This document shows positions 15,897 to 22,897 of a DNA stretch of 64,000 bases, one piece after another. Both the position numbers and the translations under genes were made by a program. The stretch's first letter is position 1. Every line of letters starts with the position of its first letter. The stretch comes from Streptomyces spirodelae. Lineage in GTDB: Bacteria; Actinomycetota; Actinomycetes; Streptomycetales; Streptomycetaceae. The notes beneath the pieces were generated by a model. It did no database searches, was not told where the DNA came from, and was given only the letters and a program-made list of their open reading frames with translations. The stretch lies in contig NZ_JAFFZN010000013.1 of NCBI RefSeq assembly GCF_017676385.1, forward strand, positions 62,001 through 126,000. The letters are read 5' to 3'.

Positions 15897-16903
15897 CAGG
15901 CCATCTCCCCGTCGTTCTCGGTCTCGTCGGCGTCTTCCTGCCGCAGCACGATGCGCAGGTAGTACGCCATCAGGGCCAGCAGTATGAGGATGGTGAGGAC
16001 GGAGATCGCCGCGCCTGTGCCGTAGTGCTGGCCGCCGACGCCTTCCACGAACGCGTAGACGGGCAGTGTCTCGGTCAGCCGGTTCGGGCCGCCCTCGTTG
16101 ATGGCGAAGACGTGCGGGAACGCCTTGAAGATCCAGATGATTTCGAGGAACGTCGCCACCAGCAAGAACGGCTTGAGGAACGGGAGGGTGACGCACTTGA
16201 AGCTCTGCCACGCACCCGCGCCGTCCAGCGCCGCGGCCTCGTACAGTTCCTTGGCGATGGTCGTCGTCGCCGCGTAGAGGTTGATCGCCACGAAGGGGAC
16301 GGAGGTCCACACGAGCAGCAGCGAGATGACGAAGAACGTGGACAGCTGGGTCCCCGTCCAGTTGTAGTCCGCCATCGACTCGAAGCCGAGTTCGGCCAGC
16401 ACCCAGTTGACGACGCCGAACCGCTGCGCGAACAGCCACTGGTAGACAGTGGTGGCGGCGATGATCGGCATCGCCCAGGCGAGCACCAGCGCAACCGAGA
16501 GCAGCAGCCGCATCCTGGGCCCGAGGCGGGCCAGCAGCAGCCCGATGAGGGTGCCGACGACAATGATCACGACGACGTTGACCGCCGTGAAGATCACCGA
16601 CCGCAGCGTGACCCGCCAGAACTCCTCGTTGCTGAGCGTGTCGGTGTAGTTGGCGAATCCGTTCCATTCGGTGACGTGCTGGATCAGCTGCGTCATGTTG
16701 AGGTTCTGGAACGACAACATGCCGTTGGTGACCAGCGGGTACCCGAGGAAGACGGCAGTCAGCGCGAGGGCGGGCAGCAGCAGGAGGTACGGCAGCGTGG
16801 CCTTATCGGCACGGCGCCCCTCCCCCGGCTGCGGCCCCGCGGCCCTTGGTGCCGCAGCGGGCCTTCTCTTCCGAGGCGGCGCCTCGCGGGTTTGCACAGA
16901 CAT
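15896..16903 (-). CDS. dasB: Chitobiose ABC transporter permease DasB
   Basis: A 335-residue MalF-type permease. A basic N-terminal stretch of ~40 residues precedes six hydrophobic segments starting at LPYLLLLPALALTAVF. The EAA loop reads LYEAAALDGAGAWQSFKCV. I chose ATG 16903 (MSVQTREAPPRKR) because the longer in-frame reading is composed of repeat-like intergenic sequence. It overlaps dasC by one base. Confidence 0.92.
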   Translation of the reverse strand: MSVQTREAPPRKRRPAAAPRAAGPQPGEGRRADKATLPYLLLLPALALTAVFLGYPLVTNGMLSFQNLNMTQLIQHVTEWNGFANYTDTLSNEEFWRVTLRSVIFTAVNVVVIIVVGTLIGLLLARLGPRMRLLLSVALVLAWAMPIIAATTVYQWLFAQRFGVVNWVLAELGFESMADYNWTGTQLSTFFVISLLLVWTSVPFVAINLYAATTTIAKELYEAAALDGAGAWQSFKCVTLPFLKPFLLVATFLEIIWIFKAFPHVFAINEGGPNRLTETLPVYAFVEGVGGQHYGTGAAISVLTILILLALMAYYLRIVLRQEDADETENDGEMA

Positions 16904-16931
16904 CAATGCTCCAAGGTCGTGGGGCGCTCGT

Positions 16932-16966
16932 TCCGCCCGACGGGCGTGGGGGCACCCCCGGGCGGA
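16932..16966. repeat. GC-rich hairpin in the dasA-dasB gap
   Basis: TCCGCCCG and CGGGCGGA pair around an inner GGGGG-CA-CCCCC. Hairpins of this kind recur between Streptomyces genes. It could lower transcription into dasB relative to dasA or stabilise the dasA message, giving an excess of binding protein over permease; that is inference. Confidence 0.5.
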
Positions 16967-17038
16967 GTCCGGGGGAGGGGGGCACAGCCGCAGCCGCACC
17001 TGCCCGATCCCCGAACCCCGCACCAGCAGACGGCGCTC

Positions 17039-18334
17039 TCACTGCTTCTGAGCGAGCCTCTTGTTCATCTCGTCCTCGACAGCCTTGGCCGCGGTGTCGT
17101 GCGATTTCCCGTTCAGCACCGACGTCATATAAGTCTTGATCGGGTTGGGCGGGTTCTCCACCGCGCCCCACTCGGGGATCAGGGGTGTCAGTCCCCCGTT
17201 CTCGACGGCCGGCGCGGCGGCTTCCGCCGCGGGGTTGCCCTTGAGATTGCTCTGGAGCGCGGTCTTGTTGGGGATGACCCCGCTCTCCTTCGCCATGGCG
17301 CCCTCGAACTTGTCGGACAGGGCGATCTTCAGGAATTCCTTGGCGAGTTCCTGCTTTTCGCTGCCCGCGGCGACAGCGAGGTTGGAGCCGCCGAGGAAGA
17401 CGCCCTCGGGCTTGTCCGCGGTCTCACCCGGAATGGTGAAGTAGCCGATGTCCTTCTCGAGCTTCTTGTTGGCCTCGATCGCGGTGGCCGCCTCCCAGCT
17501 CAGCCCGATGAAGGCTCCCGTCCTGCCCTTGGCGAAGACCTCGGCCTGCTGCGGGGTGGCCTCGTCCTTGTTCTTGGGGGCCTTGGAGTAGGAGGCGTAC
17601 TTCTTGTAGATCTCCATGGCCTTGCCGACCTTGGGGTCGGCGAGGTTGGAGACCCACTTGCCGCCCTTCTTCTTCACCAGGTCGGCGTCCTGGCCGATGA
17701 TCAGGCCGTCCAGGAAGTACCAGTTCTGGCCCGGCATGTAGATCGGCTCGGCGTCGGTCTTCTTCTCGATCTTCTCCAGCGCGTCGAAGAATTCCTGGCG
17801 CGTCTTGGGGATGCCCTTGATGCCCGCCTCGGCCCAGATCTTCTTGTTGTAGATCACCGTGCGGTTGACGGCGAACCAGGGAGCCGCGTACTGCTTTCCG
17901 TCGTAGACCGCGGACTTGTTGAGGGAGGGCGTCCAGTCCTTGCCGAGCCCCTTCTTCAGGTCACTGAGGTCGGCCAGTCCGCCGGTGGCGGCGTATGCGG
18001 GGGTCTGGGTGTTGCCGACCTCGATCACGTCCGGCGGATCGGACTCGGAGAGCGCGGTGGTGATCTTCTGCTGGATGCCGTTCCACTGCTGGACCTCGAG
18101 CTTGAGCTTGGCCCCGGTCTTCTTCTCGAAGGCGGCCTTGACGTCCTTGGTCCACTGCTCGGGCGTGGAGCCGTCCATCGCCCAGAGGGTGAGGGTCTGG
18201 CCCTTGAAGCTCTCGGGCCCGTCCTTCTTGTCGTCGTCGGACCCGCAGGCCGCGACGTTCACCACCAGCATCGCGACACCGGCCGCGGCTATGAGCCCCT
18301 TTTGGCGATTTTGTCGGCGTTGTCTGCGTACCAC
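17039..18334 (-). CDS. dasA: Chitobiose-binding lipoprotein DasA
   Basis: A 431-residue solute-binding protein of ABC family 1. The N-terminus is a lipoprotein signal: basic VVRRQRRQNRQK, hydrophobic core LIAAAGVAMLVVNV, and the lipobox VAAC followed by GSDDDKK. Mature motifs include WTPSLNKSAVYDGKQYAAPW and PNKTALQSNL. GTG 18334 follows GGGGAG; the longer frame from 18430 would include the operator. DasA captures N,N'-diacetylchitobiose outside the membrane. Two DasR-box-like sites lie 73-117 bp upstream. Confidence 0.93.
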   Translation of the reverse strand: MVRRQRRQNRQKGLIAAAGVAMLVVNVAACGSDDDKKDGPESFKGQTLTLWAMDGSTPEQWTKDVKAAFEKKTGAKLKLEVQQWNGIQQKITTALSESDPPDVIEVGNTQTPAYAATGGLADLSDLKKGLGKDWTPSLNKSAVYDGKQYAAPWFAVNRTVIYNKKIWAEAGIKGIPKTRQEFFDALEKIEKKTDAEPIYMPGQNWYFLDGLIIGQDADLVKKKGGKWVSNLADPKVGKAMEIYKKYASYSKAPKNKDEATPQQAEVFAKGRTGAFIGLSWEAATAIEANKKLEKDIGYFTIPGETADKPEGVFLGGSNLAVAAGSEKQELAKEFLKIALSDKFEGAMAKESGVIPNKTALQSNLKGNPAAEAAAPAVENGGLTPLIPEWGAVENPPNPIKTYMTSVLNGKSHDTAAKAVEDEMNKRLAQKQ

Positions 18335-18406
18335 AGCATTCTCCCCTGCACACTGGAACGCTCCGCACAGCAAACCCGGAGTAGGTTCCCCCGTAGTTTC
18401 CCGGAG

Positions 18407-18420
18407 TTGGTTTAGACCAA
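18407..18420. promoter_or_regulatory. DasR operator (dre) 1 between dasA and dasR
   Basis: TTGGTTTAGACCAA matches the DasR consensus TGGTCTAGACCA apart from C to T in the left half. It lies about 75 bp upstream of dasA, in the expected place to repress it. Confidence 0.8.
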
Positions 18421-18437
18421 TGAGATCCATGCAGAGC

Positions 18438-18451
18438 TTGGCCTAGACCTT
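18438..18451. promoter_or_regulatory. DasR operator (dre) 2 between dasA and dasR
   Basis: TTGGCCTAGACCTT is a second, weaker match, centred 31 bp from the first, that is three helical turns. Paired sites suit cooperative DasR binding on the dasA promoter and possibly on dasR itself. Confidence 0.7.
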
Positions 18452-18612
18452 TAGGGGTGTCAACGGTGTATAAAGCTCGCTGTCGGTTCCGTTATCGGAA
18501 CGACATCTGAGCTGGGGCGCCCGCCCACACCGGGGCCGTGCCACGATGTGAGCCGCTACGTACACGGAGGAAGCCGGTGACGGCAGCACGACATGAGTCG
18601 GGAAGGCGGGCC

Positions 18613-19407
18613 ATGAGCACGGACGGGGGCGGCGCGGTCGCGCCGGCCGCGGCGGACAGCGAGACCGCCGGCGGCAACGGATCGGCGGCCCGCACCGCGC
18701 GCGTGCCCAAGTACTACCGGCTGAAGCGGCACTTGCTGGAGATGACCGAGACCCTGCCGCCCGGCACCCCCGTACCGCCCGAGCGGACGCTCGCCAGCGA
18801 GTTCGACACCTCGCGCACCACGGTCCGGCAGGCGCTCCAGGAACTCGTCGTGGAGGGGCGTCTGGAGCGCATTCAGGGCAAGGGCACCTTCGTCGCCAAG
18901 CCCAAGGTCTCGCAGGCGCTGCAACTGACCTCCTACACGGAGGACATGCGGGCCCAGGGCCTCGAACCCACATCCCAACTGCTGGACATCGGCTACGTCA
19001 CCGCCGACGACCGGCTCGCCTCGCTGCTGGACATCCCCGCGGGCGGACGCGTCCTGCGCATCGAGCGGCTGCGGCTGGCCAGCGGCGAGCCCATGGCGAT
19101 CGAGACCACACACCTGTCCCAGAAGCGGTTCCCCGCGCTTCGGCGCAGCCTGGTCAAGTACGCCTCCCTCTACACCGCGCTCGCCGAGGTGTACGACATC
19201 CACCTGGCCGAGGCCGAGGAGACGATCGAGACCTCGCTGGCCACCCCGCGCGAGGCCGGGCTGCTGGGCACCGACGTCGGGCTGCCGATGCTGATGCTCT
19301 CCCGGCACTCCCGCGACACCGCGGGAGAACCCGTGGAGTGGGTCCGCTCGGTCTACCGCGGTGACCGCTACAAGTTCGTGGCCACCCTCCAGCGCCCCAC
19401 GTCCTGA
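18613..19407 (+). CDS. dasR: GntR/HutC-family repressor DasR
   Basis: The 264-residue regulator has a winged HTH (PKYYRLKRHLLEM to GKGTFVAKPKV, with TSRTTVRQALQELV as recognition helix) and a C-terminal UTRA effector domain (SQALQLTSYTEDMRAQGLEP to the end). DasR controls chitin and N-acetylglucosamine use, development and antibiotic production, and releases DNA on binding glucosamine-6-phosphate. ATG 18613 follows GGAAGG; the 25 residues upstream in frame are unlikely to be made. The divergent dasA shares the control region. The next gene, cstA, has its own gap of 174 bp. Confidence 0.95.
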   Translation: MSTDGGGAVAPAAADSETAGGNGSAARTARVPKYYRLKRHLLEMTETLPPGTPVPPERTLASEFDTSRTTVRQALQELVVEGRLERIQGKGTFVAKPKVSQALQLTSYTEDMRAQGLEPTSQLLDIGYVTADDRLASLLDIPAGGRVLRIERLRLASGEPMAIETTHLSQKRFPALRRSLVKYASLYTALAEVYDIHLAEAEETIETSLATPREAGLLGTDVGLPMLMLSRHSRDTAGEPVEWVRSVYRGDRYKFVATLQRPTS

Positions 19408-19581
19408 CGGCCCCGCCGGCCGGCACGCGCCTCTGCCCGGGACGGAACCCGCCGCGCTCCCGGATCGTGGTTGACCCGTTCGGGGGTATGGCGCTGATCA
19501 GGCGGTTGTTCTACGGTCGGCCTGCCGTCGTGGTGTGCCCGCCACCTCGCATGGGGCGCGGGTGAGGTCGAGGAGGAACGC

Positions 19582-21780
19582 GTGCGCAGCACCTCACAGC
19601 CAGCGAGCAAGCTCAGTCCGCGGTCCATAGCCATCTGGACCACCGTCGCACTGATCGGCGCGGCGGGGTGGAGCATGCTGGCGCTCGCCCGCGGCGAGGA
19701 GATCTCCGCCGCCTGGATGGTGGCCGCCGCGCTGGGCTCGTACGCCATCGGCTACCGCTTCTACGCGCGTTTCATCGCCACCCGGGTACTCCGCGTCGAC
19801 AAGACCCGGGCCACGCCCGCCGAACGGCTCGACAACGGCATCGACTTCCACCCCACCGACCGGCGGGTGCTGCTCGGCCACCACTTCGCCGCCATCGCGG
19901 GCGCCGGACCGCTGGTCGGCCCGGTGCTGGCGGCCCAGATGGGATATCTGCCGGGCACCATCTGGATCGTCGTCGGCGTGATCCTGGCCGGCGCCGTGCA
20001 GGACATGGTCACGCTCTTCTTCTCCCTGCGCCGGGACGGCAAGTCGCTGGGCCAGATGGCGCGCGAGGAGATCGGGCCGATCGGCGGCGCCGCAGCGCTG
20101 CTCGCCGTCCTCGCGATCATGATCATTCTGCTCGCCGTGCTGGCGCTCGTCGTCGTCAACGCACTGGCCGAGTCGCCCTGGGGCACCTTCTCCATCGGCA
20201 TGACCATCCCGATCGCCCTGTTCATGGGCTTCTACCTGCGGGTGCTGCGCCCCGGGCGGGTCACCGAGGTCTCCCTCATCGGCATCGCGCTGCTGCTGCT
20301 CGCGCTGGTCTCCGGGCGGTGGGTCGCCGAGTCGTCCTGGGCGGACACCTTCACGCTCGAACCCGGCACGCTGGTCATCTGGATTCTGGTCTACAGCTTC
20401 GTCGCCTCCATCCTCCCGGTGTGGATGCTGCTCGCGCCGCGCGACTACCTGTCGACGTTCATGAAGATCGGCACCATCGGGCTGCTGGCCGTCGGCGTCG
20501 TGGTGACGATGCCGACGCTGAAGATGGAGGGCATCACCGACTTCGCAGGCGTGGGTGACGGGCCGGTCTTCGCCGGCTCTCTCTTCCCGTTCGTCTTCAT
20601 CACCATCGCCTGCGGCGCCCTGTCCGGTTTCCACGCGCTGATCTCCTCCGGCACCACGCCGAAGATGATCCAGAAGGAGACCCAGATCCGGATGGTCGGC
20701 TACGGCTCCATGCTGATGGAGTCGTTCGTCGCCATCATGGCGATGGTCGCCGCCAGCATCATCGACCCCGGGCTCTACTTCGCGATGAACGCGCCCGCAG
20801 GCGTCATCGGGGACAACGTGCAGGCGGCCTCGGAGGCGGTACGGCACCTGGGGTACACCATCACCCCGGACCAACTGGCGGCCGCGGCCAAGGCCGTCGA
20901 GGAACAGTCGCTGCTCTCCCGTACGGGCGGCGCGCCCACCCTGGCCATCGGCGTCTCCAACATCTTCTCGGAGATCGTCGGCGGCGCCGGAATGAAGGCG
21001 TTCTGGTACCACTTCGCCATCATGTTCGAGGCGCTGTTCATCCTGACGGCTCTGGACGCCGGCACCCGCGTGGGCCGCTTCATGCTGCAGGACATGCTCG
21101 GCAACGTCTACAAGCCCTTCCGCCGGGTGAGCTGGTGGCCGGGGCTGCTCTTCTCCAGCGCCGCCATCGTCGCGCTGTGGGGCTACTTCCTGTGGGTCGG
21201 CGTCCACGAGCCGCTGGGCGGGATCAACCAGCTCTTCCCGCTGTTCGGCATCGCCAACCAGCTGCTGGCCGCGGTAGCGCTGGCGGTCTGTACGACGCTG
21301 CTGGTCAAGTCCGGGCGGCTGAAGTGGGCCTGGGTCACGGCCGTTCCCCTGGTGTGGGACGCCGTCGTCACTCTCACGGCGAGCTGGCAGAAAGTCTTCT
21401 CCACCGACCCGAAGGTCGGCTTCTTCCAGCAGCGCGCCAACTACCAGGAGGCCATCGACCAGGGCAAGGTCATCGCACCCGCCAAGAACATGGACGACAT
21501 GCACACCGTCGTCACCAACTCCACGGTGGACGGCGTCCTGTCCGCCCTCTTCGCGATCCTGGTCATCGTGGTCCTCGCCGACGCGGCGCGCACCTGTGTA
21601 CGCGCGGTGCGCCACCCGGAGAGCACCCGGATGCACGAGGCACCCTACGAGAAGTCCAAGCTGGTCGAACCCGCAGGGCTGATCGCCACCAAGGAGGAGA
21701 AGGCGGAGAAGGCCGAGCACGAGGCAGCGCTGGCCGCGGCCGGAACACCCGGCGGCGGGGCTGGAGAGGACTCCCGGTGA
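19582..21780 (+). CDS. cstA: CstA-family carbon starvation / pyruvate transporter
   Basis: The 732-residue protein has more than fifteen hydrophobic segments and the signature HHFAAIAGAGPLVGPVLAAQ with YLPGTIWIVVGVI. CstA family members take up pyruvate or peptides. GTG 19582 follows GAGGAGG. The tail (from about residue 690) is charged, ending in a cytoplasmic EEKAEKAEHE-rich segment. The stop overlaps the start of the YbdD-like gene (GTGA), the usual cstA-ybdD pairing. Confidence 0.92.
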   Translation: MRSTSQPASKLSPRSIAIWTTVALIGAAGWSMLALARGEEISAAWMVAAALGSYAIGYRFYARFIATRVLRVDKTRATPAERLDNGIDFHPTDRRVLLGHHFAAIAGAGPLVGPVLAAQMGYLPGTIWIVVGVILAGAVQDMVTLFFSLRRDGKSLGQMAREEIGPIGGAAALLAVLAIMIILLAVLALVVVNALAESPWGTFSIGMTIPIALFMGFYLRVLRPGRVTEVSLIGIALLLLALVSGRWVAESSWADTFTLEPGTLVIWILVYSFVASILPVWMLLAPRDYLSTFMKIGTIGLLAVGVVVTMPTLKMEGITDFAGVGDGPVFAGSLFPFVFITIACGALSGFHALISSGTTPKMIQKETQIRMVGYGSMLMESFVAIMAMVAASIIDPGLYFAMNAPAGVIGDNVQAASEAVRHLGYTITPDQLAAAAKAVEEQSLLSRTGGAPTLAIGVSNIFSEIVGGAGMKAFWYHFAIMFEALFILTALDAGTRVGRFMLQDMLGNVYKPFRRVSWWPGLLFSSAAIVALWGYFLWVGVHEPLGGINQLFPLFGIANQLLAAVALAVCTTLLVKSGRLKWAWVTAVPLVWDAVVTLTASWQKVFSTDPKVGFFQQRANYQEAIDQGKVIAPAKNMDDMHTVVTNSTVDGVLSALFAILVIVVLADAARTCVRAVRHPESTRMHEAPYEKSKLVEPAGLIATKEEKAEKAEHEAALAAAGTPGGGAGEDSR

Positions 21781-22019
21781 ATGGCACGAAGCAGGTGAAC
21801 GGAGCGAAGCAGGCGGCGGTCAATCCCCTGCTGCGGGCCGGGCGCTGGCTGCGCTGGTACGTGCGCGAGCTCACGGACGAGAGCGCGTACGAACGGTACG
21901 TGGCACACGTGCGGCAGCACCAGGGGCCCCACGCCCCGCTCCCCTCACGGAAGGAGTTCGAACGCCGCCGCACGGACGCCCGGGAGGGCGATCCGCGCGC
22001 GGGGTTCCGCTGCTGCTGA
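21777..22019 (+). CDS. YbdD/YjiX-type small partner of CstA
   Basis: An 80-residue protein from GTG 21777, overlapping the cstA stop. The motif RWYVRELTDESAYERYVAH with HPHAPLPSRKEF-like PHAPLPSRKEFERRR is the hallmark of the YbdD/YjiX family. In enterobacteria the small protein is needed for pyruvate uptake by CstA-type carriers. A polar N-terminal stretch of about 15 residues is extra. The ribosome site GGAGAGGA lies within cstA. Confidence 0.87.
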   Translation: MNGTKQVNGAKQAAVNPLLRAGRWLRWYVRELTDESAYERYVAHVRQHQGPHAPLPSRKEFERRRTDAREGDPRAGFRCC

Positions 22020-22086
22020 GGCCCACCGGCCCGGCCGACGTCCGCCCGGCACGGCTGACGCCCCGGCGTTGTCGGTGCCGTGCTGG

Positions 22087-22596
22087 ATGATGGCGGCCAT
22101 GGACATCACTGTAAGAACCGCACGGCCCGAGGAGTACGCACAGGCCGGGGAGCTGGTGGCGCGCGCCTTCCTCGACGGCGGACTGCTGACCTATGGGGAT
22201 TCCGACCCCTATCTGAACTCGCTCCGCGACGCGGCCGGCCGCGCTGCCCACGCCGACCTGCTGGTCGCCGAGGACCCGCAGGGCGCGCTGCTGGGCACCG
22301 TCACCTTCGTCGGCGAGGGAGGGCGCTACGCGGAGCGCGCCCGGGCCGGTGAGGGCGAGTTCCGGATGCTCGGCGTACGGCAGTCGGCGCGGGGCCGGGG
22401 GGTCGGTGAAGCACTGGTGCGGGCCTGTATCGGGAGGGCCCGCGACCTCGGGCTGAGCGGGCTCGTCCTGTCCACTCTGCCGACGATGCACGCGGCACAC
22501 CGCCTCTATGCCCGGCTGGGTTTCCTGCGCGCCCCCGAGCGCGACTGGGAGCCGATCGAGGGCGCCACCCTGCTGGCCTACACGCTCACCCTGTAG
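22087..22596 (+). CDS. GNAT-family N-acetyltransferase
   Basis: A 169-residue GNAT fold with the acetyl-CoA loop R/Q-x-x-G-x-G as VRQSARGRGVGEALVRACI, preceded by FRMLGV (motif D/A strand) and followed by HRLYARLGF near the C-terminus. The acceptor is unknown. The start may be ATG 22087 (MMAAMDITV) or ATG 22099; neither has a strong ribosome site. It ends just before the nrdAB control region. Confidence 0.85.
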   Translation: MMAAMDITVRTARPEEYAQAGELVARAFLDGGLLTYGDSDPYLNSLRDAAGRAAHADLLVAEDPQGALLGTVTFVGEGGRYAERARAGEGEFRMLGVRQSARGRGVGEALVRACIGRARDLGLSGLVLSTLPTMHAAHRLYARLGFLRAPERDWEPIEGATLLAYTLTL

Positions 22597-22601
22597 TCGA
22601 C

Positions 22602-22652
22602 GACACAACATATGGGCCCCTCTCACAGAGGTGCCACAACATGTATGGTGTC
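22602..22652 (+). promoter_or_regulatory. Paired NrdR boxes upstream of nrdAB
   Basis: Two copies of CACAACAT start at 22604 and 22635, exactly 31 bp or three helical turns apart. Both are followed by palindrome-like halves (ATGGG; GTATGGTGT) resembling the NrdR box acaCwAtATaTwGtgt. NrdR is the universal nucleotide-sensing repressor of ribonucleotide reductases and needs such paired boxes. The nrdR gene is not in the window. Confidence 0.8.
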
Positions 22653-22790
22653 TCACGGCCGTCGCCCCCGACGCAGGGGAATCCGGTGCGAGTCCGGAAC
22701 TGTCCCGCAACGGTGAGCGGCACGCGCGAGCGTGCCCGCGAGTCCGAATGCCTGCAGGCGGCGGCAGTACCGAACGTCCGGGTCTCGTGG
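22653..22790 (+). ncRNA. Adenosylcobalamin riboswitch (aptamer) of nrdAB
   Basis: The conserved cobalamin core is clear: GCAGGGGAATCCGGTGCGAG at 22673-22692 followed by TCCGGAACTGTCCCGCAACGG, and the B12-box region GAGTCCGAATGCCTGC at 22740-22755. Outer helix limits are approximate. In Streptomyces this riboswitch shuts off class I ribonucleotide reductase when B12 is present, so that the B12-dependent class II enzyme takes over. Confidence 0.93.
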
Positions 22791-22838
22791 GTTGGGCCGT
22801 CGGGGCGGAGCGCGCCATGCCCGCAACGGGTCCGGCGT

Positions 22839-22894
22839 GTGCTCTCTCCTGCCGTGCTGCCCTGCCACGGGCCCTCAGCAGCCAGGGAGAGCAC
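22839..22894 (+). promoter_or_regulatory. Riboswitch expression platform that can hide the nrdA ribosome site
   Basis: GTGCTCTCTCCTG (22839-22851) pairs almost perfectly with CAGGGAGAGCAC (22883-22894), the latter containing the GGGAGAG ribosome site of nrdA four bases before its GTG. The helix therefore masks translation start. No terminator with a T-run is seen, so control is probably at translation. Confidence 0.7.
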
Positions 22895-22897
22895 CGC

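Noticed and set aside
16932..16966. Hairpin in the das cluster as a novel element
   Set aside because: GGGGGCACCCCC hairpins are common between Streptomyces genes.
15884..18415. 843-codon plus-strand frame opposite dasA and dasB
   Set aside because: It is anti-sense to two clear transporter genes and has no family features.
22508..22897. In-frame extension of nrdA through the riboswitch
   Set aside because: The aptamer RNA is conserved as structure there and a proper ribosome site precedes GTG 22898.
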